Positions 27,949-34,678 of a DNA stretch of 64,000 nucleotides are shown piece after piece; position 1 is the first letter of the stretch, and the number at the start of each line of letters is the position of its first letter. Under the pieces are notes generated by a model. That model was given only the letters and a program-made list of their open reading frames with translations. It made no database searches and was not told the origin of the DNA. Made by a program: the position numbers and the translations under genes. The DNA is from Erythrobacteraceae bacterium (GTDB lineage: Bacteria; Pseudomonadota; Alphaproteobacteria; Sphingomonadales; Sphingomonadaceae), in NCBI GenBank assembly GCA_027489065.1, contig JAIYAM010000012.1:1-64000 (forward strand). Reading direction: 5' to 3'.

Positions 27949-28229
27949 CAGCGCAGCGCGCCCTGGAGAATGTAGCCGACCGCGTTGAGGATCATCAGGA
28001 AGACCATCGGCGAAAAGTCGATCGCCCCGGTATCGGGCATGATCCGCCGGATCGGGCGCAGCGCGGGCTCGAACAGGCGGCTCAGCGCGTCGTGAACCGC
28101 GCCGGCGAACTGGTTGCGCGGGCTGACCACATTGAATGCGAACAGCAGCCCGACGATGAACCAGATGATCAGCAGCATGTTGGCGGTGTTGATCACCATC
28201 AGGAAAATCTGGAGAAATGCGTCACTCAT
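27948..28229 (-). CDS. YggT family membrane protein
   Basis: This 93-residue inner-membrane protein has two hydrophobic segments (about residues 5-30 and 68-90) around a short soluble stretch, with '[21 protein letters not shown]' split over the family signature region (here '[10 protein letters not shown]'). YggT proteins are linked to osmotic stress or cell-envelope organisation. It overlaps folD by one base. Confidence 0.92.
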   Translation of the reverse strand: MSDAFLQIFLMVINTANMLLIIWFIVGLLFAFNVVSPRNQFAGAVHDALSRLFEPALRPIRRIMPDTGAIDFSPMVFLMILNAVGYILQGALR

Positions 28230-28302
28230 TGCCTGTCCGTTTCGCTTGCGATGGCGCCTCCGCCCCCTTTTTTCGAGGTGGCTGCGCCCGTGATGTCCCT
28301 CT

Positions 28303-28332
28303 CGAGGCGTATTAGCTTGTTAATACGCCTCG
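28303..28332. other. 12-bp perfect inverted repeat between argB and yggT
   Basis: CGAGGCGTATTA and its exact complement are separated by six bases (GCTTGT). It lies 28 bp past the argB stop and 73 bp before the yggT start, on the minus strand. No U-tract follows on either strand, so it could be a terminator-like hairpin, an RNA stability element or an operator. Confidence 0.65.
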
Positions 28333-28360
28333 CGCCAGCCCCCGTTCCCGCGAGCCGCCC

Positions 28361-29272
28361 TCAGGCGCGCACCAGGGTGCCGGCGCCGCGGGCGGTGAAG
28401 AATTCGAGCAGCATCGCGTGGCCGACCCGCCCGTCGAGCACAACCGCCGCCTCGCAGCCCGATTGCACCGCGGTCACGCAGGTCTCGAGCTTGGGCACCA
28501 TGCCGCCGCGGATCACGCCCTCCTCGCGCAAGCTCGCGATGTCCGCCGGGGTGAGGTCGGTGAGCAGCTCGCCCTTGGCATCGAGCACGCCGGCTACATC
28601 GGTCAGCAGGAACAGCCGCGCCGCGCCCAAGGCAGCCGCGATGGCGCCCGCCATGGTGTCGGCGTTGATGTTGTAGGTCGCCCCGTCCGCGCCGGGAGCG
28701 ATCGGGGCGATCACCGGGATCATGCCTGCGGCCACCACCGTGTCGATCAGCGTCGTGTCGACCGCCGACGGTTCGCCGACGAAGCCGAGGTCGACGACCT
28801 GCTCGATATTGCTGTCGGGATCGCGCGTGGTGCGGGTGACCTTGGTCGCTGTCACCAGCCCGCCATCCTTGCCCGAGATGCCGATCGCCTTGCCGCCGGC
28901 CGCCGCGATCCAGCCGACCAACTCCTTGTTGATCGCGCCCGAAAGCACCATCTCGGCGACCTTCGCGGTTGCCTCGTCGGTGACCCGCAATCCGTCCACG
29001 AAGGTGCTCTCCACCCCGAGGCGCTTGAGCATTTGGCCGATTTGCGGACCGCCGCCGTGAACCACCACCGGGTTGATGCCGACCGCCTTCAGCAGCACGA
29101 TATCCTCGGCGAAATCGCGCGCGGCTTCGGGGTCGCCCATCGCGTGGCCGCCATATTTCACCACGAAAGTGCGGCCGGCGTAGCGCTGGAAATAGGGCAG
29201 CGCCTCGATCAGCACCTCTGCCTTGAACAGATCGGGGGTCTCGGCCCGCGGATGGTCTTTCCTGTCGTTCAC
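28361..29272 (-). CDS. argB: Acetylglutamate kinase
   Basis: This 303-residue amino-acid kinase phosphorylates N-acetylglutamate in arginine biosynthesis. '[12 protein letters not shown]' gives the nucleotide-binding lysine and glycines, '[11 protein letters not shown]' binds the substrate, and '[26 protein letters not shown]' holds the ATP-site region. The N-terminal helix is of the arginine-sensitive hexamer type, so feedback inhibition is likely. No other arg genes are nearby. Confidence 0.97.
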   Translation of the reverse strand: MNDRKDHPRAETPDLFKAEVLIEALPYFQRYAGRTFVVKYGGHAMGDPEAARDFAEDIVLLKAVGINPVVVHGGGPQIGQMLKRLGVESTFVDGLRVTDEATAKVAEMVLSGAINKELVGWIAAAGGKAIGISGKDGGLVTATKVTRTTRDPDSNIEQVVDLGFVGEPSAVDTTLIDTVVAAGMIPVIAPIAPGADGATYNINADTMAGAIAAALGAARLFLLTDVAGVLDAKGELLTDLTPADIASLREEGVIRGGMVPKLETCVTAVQSGCEAAVVLDGRVGHAMLLEFFTARGAGTLVRA

Positions 29273-29425
29273 CGGCGTCTTTCCGTTGCGCGCGGGGCAC
29301 GCGCCTGTCGCGCCGCGCCCTAGCGGCTTGCGGGCGCGGGGCCAAGCGGCTTGGTGCTCAGGGACAGGCCCTAATAGGCATTTCAGGCACCTGGTGGTAT
29401 TCTGCTTGACGCAGAGAGGTGAGCC

Positions 29426-29596
29426 ATGGGCAAGAAGGACAGCACGACACCCCCGGTCGATCCCCAGGGCGGCGGAAGGCGTCAGGGCGAGCGGCGGCAG
29501 GAGCAGGCCCCCTTGGAGGGCGAGGAGCGCCGCGCAGGCCAGCGCCGCTCGGGCGCGGATCGCCGGACCAATCCGCGCGACGACGGCGCGGGCTGA
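29426..29596 (+). CDS. Small basic, probably disordered protein
   Basis: This 56-residue frame begins with '[20 protein letters not shown]' and is rich in Arg, Glu and Gly with repeated ERR/DRR steps. AGAGGTGAG lies at correct distance from the ATG and TTGAC occurs about 20 bp further up. It has no membrane segment, cysteine or known domain. It lies between divergent argB and the DUF465 gene. Confidence 0.6.
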   Translation: MGKKDSTTPPVDPQGGGRRQGERRQEQAPLEGEERRAGQRRSGADRRTNPRDDGAG

Positions 29597-29702
29597 CAGC
29601 CTCTATTTTCCGCCGGTCAGGGTTGCGGGCGGAGCATCGCCTCATGCCCCGCCCACATAGGCGCGCCCTTTGGCCGGAAGGCCGCGGGGCACCGAAAACT
29701 TC

Positions 29703-29954
29703 CTAGATCGCGGGCGCGTCTTCGAGCATCGCCGCGATCTCGTCGAGCAGGTGGAGCCGCTCCTTCTTGAGCGCCTCGAGCCTTGCGTCGCTCGCCCCGT
29801 CTATCTCGGTCTCGATCCGGTGGATCTCGCGGTTCACCGCATGATGGCGCTCGGCGAGGCGGGCGAAGTACGCGTTGTTGCGCTTGAGGCGGTGCAGCGC
29901 GGCGGCGTCCTCGGGGAAGGTGTCGGCCAGTTCATGCGGCGTGTGTGCGGACAT
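29703..29954 (-). CDS. DUF465 (YdcH family) protein
   Basis: This 83-residue all-helical protein has the DUF465 pattern: 'LHRLKRNNAYFARLAERHHAVNREIHRIE' spread over the first helix and 'LEALKKERLHLLDEIAAML' in the second. YdcH proteins are small soluble coiled-coil proteins of unknown role. An FNR-like palindrome lies about 50 bp upstream of its start. Confidence 0.92.
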   Translation of the reverse strand: MSAHTPHELADTFPEDAAALHRLKRNNAYFARLAERHHAVNREIHRIETEIDGASDARLEALKKERLHLLDEIAAMLEDAPAI

Positions 29955-30004
29955 TGCGGTCTCCCGTGTTGGTGACCCCCTCCTAGCTCCCTACCGGGGA
30001 CAGG

Positions 30005-30024
30005 CATTTGATCGGGGTCAAATG
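30005..30024. promoter_or_regulatory. FNR/FixK-like box
   Basis: CATTTGA and TCAAATG flank TCGGGG, giving TTGA-N6-TCAA, the core of FNR/FixK/CRP-like sites. It is centred between the divergent DUF465 gene (start 29954) and the nuclease gene (start 30074), at about 50-60 bp from both starts. Binding by an FNR-type regulator is inferred. Confidence 0.55.
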
Positions 30025-30073
30025 TGCTGGAACCGCGAAACTTTCCCGCTAATGTCGGCGGCAAGATAATAGC

Positions 30074-30577
30074 ATGACAGCACCGGGATCATTTCGCCGC
30101 CACTGGCTGGCGCTTGCGCTGGTGCCGTTCGTCGCGGGCGGATCGCTGGCGCTGTGGCCGCGCGCGGGCGGGGCGCAGGGGGCGGCGCAAGGTCTTCCCC
30201 GCACCGCGGCCGAGCAACACCGCGCCCTCTTCCCCGTGTGCGGCGGCGCGGCGCGGGTCACCTGCGTGGTCGACGGCGACACCATCTGGCTGCGCGGCAC
30301 AAAGATCCGTATCGCCGACATCGACACCCCCGAGGTGAGCCGCCCCGGCTGCGAGCGCGAGGCGGCCCTCGGGCGGCGCGCCACCGAGCGGTTGCGCGAG
30401 CTCCTCAACGCCGGGCCCTTCAGCCTCCTCCCCCCGCCGGATGGCCGGCTCCAGGACCGCTACGGCCGCGAACTCCGGCTCGTCCAGCGCGGCGGCAGAA
30501 GTCTCGGCGAGGTGCTGGTGCGCGAGGGTCTGGCGGTGCGCTGGGGCGGGCCTAGAGCGCGCTGGTGCACCACTTAG
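30074..30577 (+). CDS. Secreted thermonuclease (SNase) family protein
   Basis: This 167-residue protein has an N-terminal hydrophobic signal (residues 8-35) and an SNase domain. The active-site residues are visible: VDGDTIWL, 'IRIADIDTPEVSRPGCE' (Arg, Asp, Thr, Glu) and 'DRYGREL' (second Arg). It hydrolyses nucleic acids in the periplasm or outside. The C-terminus is shorter than that of staphylococcal nuclease. A phased GGTCTR array begins four bases after its stop. Confidence 0.9.
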   Translation: MTAPGSFRRHWLALALVPFVAGGSLALWPRAGGAQGAAQGLPRTAAEQHRALFPVCGGAARVTCVVDGDTIWLRGTKIRIADIDTPEVSRPGCEREAALGRRATERLRELLNAGPFSLLPPPDGRLQDRYGRELRLVQRGGRSLGEVLVREGLAVRWGGPRARWCTT

Positions 30578-30580
30578 GCG

Positions 30581-30619
30581 GGTCTAAGGGGGGTCTGACA
30601 GGGGTCTAGGAGGGGTCTG
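30581..30619 (+). repeat. Phased GGTCTR array, copy 2
   Basis: Four motifs start at 30581, 30592, 30603 and 30614, exactly 11 bp apart, alternating GGTCTA, GGTCTG, GGTCTA, GGTCTG. It lies just after the nuclease gene. The spacer bases are G-rich. The rest of the gap to 30775 shows no gene. Confidence 0.8.
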
Positions 30620-30775
30620 GCGCAGACAAGCAATCCGCCGCGCACGGCCCATCCCCCGGAAATCGCTCATGAAAGCGCCGGAGTGGACAGTTTTGCGCAC
30701 GATTTTCGCGTGTTGGGGCTGCGGGAGAGCCTCGGACCTAGGCTCCGGCGGCCGGGTAGGAAAGGCGCGGTCGCC

Positions 30776-31087
30776 TCACCCCGCGCTCCCCAGGACGAGC
30801 CACATGGCCAGCGCCGCGATACCCGCCAGCTGGAGCGCCGCGATGGCGTTGAGGTAGCTGCTGAACGGCTGCTTCCTCGTCTTGTGCCGGAACAGCGCAC
30901 GCCCCGCATAGGCTCCCCCGATGCCGCCGAGGAAGGCGAGCCACAGCAGCGTCTCCTCCGAAATCCGCCACGCGCCCGCCTCGGCCCGAGCCTTGTCGAT
31001 CCCGAAGGCCGCAAAGGCGAGGAAGTTCATCGCGATCAGCGCGGTGACGATATTGGCCGGATCGGTGACGAGCGCGAGCGGGGTCAT
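30776..31087 (-). CDS. DUF1294 membrane protein
   Basis: This 103-residue protein matches DUF1294: 'MNFLAFAAFGIDKARAEAGAWRISEETLL' around the first helix and 'LAFLGGIGGAYAGRALFRHKTRKQPF' before the last. It has three to four hydrophobic segments. The start is ATG 31085-31087; upstream extension would run through the palindromic repeats. Function unknown. Confidence 0.88.
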   Translation of the reverse strand: MTPLALVTDPANIVTALIAMNFLAFAAFGIDKARAEAGAWRISEETLLWLAFLGGIGGAYAGRALFRHKTRKQPFSSYLNAIAALQLAGIAALAMWLVLGSAG

Positions 31088-31146
31088 GCCGCGCAGGCTA
31101 GCGCGGGACGGTTGCGGAAGAGTTGAGGGGGTTGAGGGTTGCGGGA

Positions 31147-31275
31147 GGCCCACCCCCAGCCCCTCCCGCAAGCGGGAGGGGAGTATCAGCGCAACCGTCT
31201 CCCCTCCCGCAGGCGGGAGGGGTTTCAGCGCAACCTTCTCCCCTCCCGCTTGCGGGAGGGGTCGGGGGTGGGCCC
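31147..31275. repeat. Cluster of three REP-like hairpins
   Basis: Three identical palindromes CCCCTCCCGC-NN-GCGGGAGGGG lie at 31160-31181, 31201-31222 and 31240-31261, separated by related spacers containing TCAGCGCAACC. The cluster starts with GGCCCACCCCC and ends with GGGGGTGGGCCC, so it is itself palindromic. The inner arm 31248-31275 is repeated inverted at 31681-31708 beyond the DUF559 gene. Confidence 0.85.
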
Positions 31276-31313
31276 TTCTTGCCCCAAAGTCGTCGCGCAA
31301 TTACAACGCCCCC

Positions 31314-31694
31314 ATGCCCGACTGGAAGCCCCGCAACACCGTCCGCGCCCGGACGCTGCGGCGCGAGGCGACGCCGGCGGAGCGAGCGCTCTGGCCCTAT
31401 CTTGCGCGCAGCCGGACTGGCGCGAAGTTCAGCCGCCAGATGCCGGTCGGGCCGTTCTTCGCCGACTTCCTGTGCCGCGAATTGCAGCTGGTGGTGGAGA
31501 TCGACGGCCACAGCCATGATGTTGCGCCCGAGCGCGATGCATCCCGCGACGCATGGATGGCCGAGCACGGCCTCACCGTGCTGCGCTTCACCAACGCCGA
31601 TGTGCTGCGGAACGTCGAGGGCGTGGCGACCGCGATCGGCCTTGAGGTCGAGCGGCTGCGGGGGTTGAAAGGAAGTGGAAGGGCCCACCCCTAA
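31314..31694 (+). CDS. DUF559 endonuclease-like protein
   Basis: This 126-residue protein has the DUF559 fold, related to restriction endonuclease and Vsr-like nucleases. 'RTLRREATPAERALWPYL' is the helical start, 'FADFLCRELQLVVEIDGHSH' contains the D-x-E/D-type metal-binding residues, and 'LTVLRFTNADVLRNVEGV' ends the core. The last codons (GRAHP) and the stop come from the flanking repeat. It is bracketed by 28-bp inverted repeats. Role unknown. Confidence 0.9.
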   Translation: MPDWKPRNTVRARTLRREATPAERALWPYLARSRTGAKFSRQMPVGPFFADFLCRELQLVVEIDGHSHDVAPERDASRDAWMAEHGLTVLRFTNADVLRNVEGVATAIGLEVERLRGLKGSGRAHP

Positions 31695-31765
31695 CCCCTC
31701 CCGCAAGCGGGAGGGGGATAAGAGGCGCTGACACCCCTTCCCGCCTGCGGGAAGGGAGCGAGACT
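31681..31765. repeat. REP-like hairpins downstream of DUF559 gene
   Basis: The segment starts with GGGCCCACCCCTAACCCCTC and contains CCCTCCCGC-AA-GCGGGAGGG followed by CCCTTCCCGC-CT-GCGGGAAGGG. Its first 28 bp are an inverted copy of 31248-31275 with about three mismatches. A weaker relative starts at about 31850 (CCCACCCTTAACCCCTCCTG). The rest of 31695-31927 has no gene. Confidence 0.8.
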
Positions 31766-31927
31766 TGGCGGCACCGCCGCCTAGTCGTAGCGGGTTGGGC
31801 CTGCGCCGAGGTTCGAGGAATGGCCCGCGTGCCGAAAGCACCGCGTTGGCCCACCCTTAACCCCTCCTGCGAGCGGGAGGAGGACAGATAGCGTAAACAT
31901 CTCCCCTCCCACCTATTCCGTCGGAAC

Positions 31928-32737
31928 TCAGAATCTTATCTCTCGATGAATGGTGACGGGACTAAGGCCATAAGCATCACTGGGTCGGCCAAAAAGACCG
32001 ACGAGCGGTGTGATGAGCTGCGCAATCAGGGTGAATGCTTGAGGAAATACAATCTTGTCGCCAAGCTCCTCGAGAGACGAAGCGGCTGAACCATGATCCT
32101 GCGGAAGCGCATCAATCAAGCCCGTAACGTGCCACCTTCCACCGATCGACAGCGGGAACTTGAGTGGGATGTCGAGACCTTGAATCTGAAGATATTCACG
32201 TTTTGCGTTGAACCAGAACGCATTATCGCCAGCGATCAAGATAAAGACTATTCCAAGCGGAAGCGATTGTAGAAAGTCTCTAATCAGTCTTGCCATCTCG
32301 GACTTCTCTTGCCGCTGACCTTTGGGGCTTCTTTGTGGATTGCTCGAGTCCAAGCCGCCTGCAATCATGTTAATGACCGGATCGCTTTTTAGGAGTTCGT
32401 TTAAAAAGCCCTGGTCCATGCATAGAAGGTTCCCGCTGACGGTGACCAAATCACCATAGTCGTAGCCTGATGGCCGATCCTGACAGCGCTCATCTACGAT
32501 TTCCACTAGACGCTTGGAGTTCGTCCAAAGTGGATCGTATTGTTGTCTCAGCTCTTTGTTCAAATTACTTCCGGACGTGAGGCTTCCGGACATGATCGGT
32601 ATATTGATCTCGGCAGACTTTCCTGAATTTTTCTCCTTCTGGTAGCTCCTCTCGTAACCAACCAGCGTTCCCACGCCCTCGATTTGGGACATCAAAGCCG
32701 CGACACGCTCATGATCTGAGTACAGGAAATCTAGCAT
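31928..32737 (-). CDS. Unknown protein, DUF6414-like, second gene of an AT-rich island
   Basis: This 269-residue protein begins 'MLDFLYSDHERVAALMSQIEG', resembling proteins annotated as DUF6414; I am only moderately sure. It has few charged clusters, no signal peptide, and hydrophobic but not clearly transmembrane stretches ('LPLGIVFILIAGDNAFW'). It is clearly AT-richer than its neighbours. It begins three bases after the upstream gene ends, so the two are an operon. A role in defence or stress is only a guess from its accessory setting. Confidence 0.65.
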   Translation of the reverse strand: MLDFLYSDHERVAALMSQIEGVGTLVGYERSYQKEKNSGKSAEINIPIMSGSLTSGSNLNKELRQQYDPLWTNSKRLVEIVDERCQDRPSGYDYGDLVTVSGNLLCMDQGFLNELLKSDPVINMIAGGLDSSNPQRSPKGQRQEKSEMARLIRDFLQSLPLGIVFILIAGDNAFWFNAKREYLQIQGLDIPLKFPLSIGGRWHVTGLIDALPQDHGSAASSLEELGDKIVFPQAFTLIAQLITPLVGLFGRPSDAYGLSPVTIHREIRF

Positions 32738-32740
32738 GAT

Positions 32741-33292
32741 TCAGAAGACCAAAATCAAAAGCCAATATGCCGTTGAGAAAACGCCAAAGAAAAACATCAT
32801 CAATGCTAAAACATTGAACCAGGCCGGAAATATGCGCTGATACATCACAGGCACATATTTCGCAGCTCCACCTTTGCACCTGATGGTCTCGATCGGTGGG
32901 CCATTTAACAGCTGTATAGTAATCGCCTCTTTTGGGGCGATGAACGGAAAACTTAACGTCCATCTTCCGCTTGCATCGCAGTAGACTGAGTGCCCCACCC
33001 GAGGAACGATGTTGAATCCTGCTGGCGCTTGGCCGGGGCCTGCAATTACTTCAACTTCTTCTGCCGCGATTCTACCCTGATTTTGGAGAATGACTTGCCC
33101 TGAGTTTATCAAGACAGAGTGCCCCCCCTCTGCCGGAGGATCAAACTTGAAAACACTGGAATCTGGGCTGAACGCAATGAGGCGGACACGACCCTTGAGC
33201 CAGTGAGAGAGCAAAGCCACTCCCAACGTGACGAGGCTTGAGATCGAGACGGCCACTCCAGTTTCAGATTGGAAGAACTCGACTACTTGCAC
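32741..33292 (-). CDS. Unknown membrane protein, first gene of an AT-rich island
   Basis: This 183-residue protein has an N-terminal transmembrane helix (about residues 14-32), a soluble beta-rich middle part with 'LINSGQVILQNQGRIAAEEVEV' (a segment reminiscent of small Ig-like or adhesion folds), and two C-terminal hydrophobic helices. It ends close to the nrdB stop and is AT-richer than nrdB. I do not recognise a family. It is probably co-transcribed with the next gene. Confidence 0.65.
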   Translation of the reverse strand: MQVVEFFQSETGVAVSISSLVTLGVALLSHWLKGRVRLIAFSPDSSVFKFDPPAEGGHSVLINSGQVILQNQGRIAAEEVEVIAGPGQAPAGFNIVPRVGHSVYCDASGRWTLSFPFIAPKEAITIQLLNGPPIETIRCKGGAAKYVPVMYQRIFPAWFNVLALMMFFFGVFSTAYWLLILVF

Positions 33293-33299
33293 CTAGCCC

Positions 33300-34346
33300 C
33301 TACTCCGCAGCCTCAGCCCCAAACAGCCCGGCCTCGGCCACCGCGCCATCGTCCTCGTTCACGGCCTTCGCCTTCTGGCGGCTGTCGAAGCTCGACCACA
33401 CCGAGTTCCAGTCGCCGCGGGTGGCGCCCTTCGAATATTCCGTTGCGCGGGTTTCGAAGAAGTTGGCGTGTTCGACGCCGTTGAGCAGCGGGGCGAGCCA
33501 GGGGAGCGGGTGCTCCTCGATCATGTAGATCTCCTGCAGGCCGAGCTGCTTCAAACGCCAGTCGGCGATGTAGCGGATGTAGCGCTTGATCTCCTTGGCG
33601 CTCATGCCGTTGATCGGGCCCATCTCGAAGGCGAGGTCGATGAAGTTGTCTTCCAGACGCACGGTCTTCTGGCAGATGTCGATCAGGTCTTCCTTCACCG
33701 CCTTGGTGAGGCACTGGCGTTCCTCGCAGAAGGTGTGGAACAGCTTGATGATGCCTTCGCAGTGGAGGCTTTCGTCGCGGACCGACCAGCTGACGATCTG
33801 GCCCATACCCTTCATCTTGTTGAAGCGCGGGAAGTTCATCAGCATGGCGAAGGAGGCGAACAGCTGGAGCCCTTCGGTGAAGCCGCCGAACACGGCGAGC
33901 GTGCGGGCGATGTCCTCGTCGCTCTCGACGTTGAAGGTCTGCAGGAAGTCGTGCTTGTCCTTCATTTCCTCATATTCGAGGAAGGCGCTGTATTCGCTTT
34001 CGGGCATGCCGATGGTGTCGAGCAGGTGCGAGTACGCCGCGATGTGCACCGTCTCCATGTTGGAGAAGGCGGCGAGCATCATCTTGATCTCGGTGGGCTT
34101 GAACACCCGGCCGTAATTCTCGTGATAGCAGTTCTGCACCTCGACATCGGCCTGGGTGAAGAAGCGGAAGATCTGGGTGAGCAGGTTGCGCTCGTTCTCG
34201 GTGATCTTCTGCGCCCAGTCGCGGCAATCCTCGCCGAGGGGGACTTCCTCGGGCATCCAGTGGATCTGCTGCTGGCGCTTCCAGAAGTCGTAGGCCCAGG
34301 GATACTGGAAGGGCTTGTAGGTGGAGCGGGCTTCGAGAAGCGACAT
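33300..34346 (-). CDS. nrdB: Class Ia ribonucleotide reductase, beta (radical) subunit
   Basis: This 348-residue subunit holds the diiron-tyrosyl radical site and pairs with NrdA to make dNTPs. Iron-ligand motifs appear as 'ENERNLLTQIFRFFTQADVEVQNCYHENY', 'FSNMETVHIAAYSH' and 'VRDESLHCEGIIKLFHTF', each in the right order. The start at 34344-34346 follows AGGAGTATC; in-frame codons upstream are unlikely. It follows a small membrane-protein gene and nrdA. Confidence 0.96.
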   Translation of the reverse strand: MSLLEARSTYKPFQYPWAYDFWKRQQQIHWMPEEVPLGEDCRDWAQKITENERNLLTQIFRFFTQADVEVQNCYHENYGRVFKPTEIKMMLAAFSNMETVHIAAYSHLLDTIGMPESEYSAFLEYEEMKDKHDFLQTFNVESDEDIARTLAVFGGFTEGLQLFASFAMLMNFPRFNKMKGMGQIVSWSVRDESLHCEGIIKLFHTFCEERQCLTKAVKEDLIDICQKTVRLEDNFIDLAFEMGPINGMSAKEIKRYIRYIADWRLKQLGLQEIYMIEEHPLPWLAPLLNGVEHANFFETRATEYSKGATRGDWNSVWSSFDSRQKAKAVNEDDGAVAEAGLFGAEAAE

Positions 34347-34415
34347 GGGCGGATACTCCTGATGGTGTTCGTTATAGCAGATACGGCGCGCAGGGGCGCC
34401 CGGATTCAAGCGGCG

Positions 34416-34598
34416 TCAGGGCGCGTAGGCGATGACGACGTAGAGGCAGAAGGGCACGAACATCGAAACCATCGCGACGTGGATCATCGCGGCGTTGCGG
34501 GCGTGGCCCTCGACATTGCGGCGCAGTTCGCGCCAGGCGTTGAAGGCGAAGACGGCGCTGACGACGAGGCCGAGGATGCCCATTGCGAACGGCAGATT
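34416..34598 (-). CDS. Small membrane protein between nrdA and nrdB
   Basis: This 60-residue protein has two hydrophobic helices, 'LPFAMGILGLVVSAVFAFNA' and 'VAMVSMFVPFCLYVVIAY', with a basic loop between. It lies between nrdA and nrdB on the same strand. No family was recognised; genes of this type occur between nrdA and nrdB in relatives. A longer upstream reading lies in the shadow of nrdA and is rejected. Confidence 0.75.
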   Translation of the reverse strand, partial: NLPFAMGILGLVVSAVFAFNAWRELRRNVEGHARNAAMIHVAMVSMFVPFCLYVVIAYAP

Positions 34599-34678
34599 CA
34601 TAGTGTGATCGTCCCCATTGATCGCTGCAACACGGGCGGCGCGCGAGGGGTGCCCCCCGGCGCGCCGCGCCAGTGCGC

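Noticed and set aside
30669-31014. Short ORFs on both strands in the gap after the nuclease gene
   Set aside because: They are shadows of the DUF1294 gene or lack any start signal.
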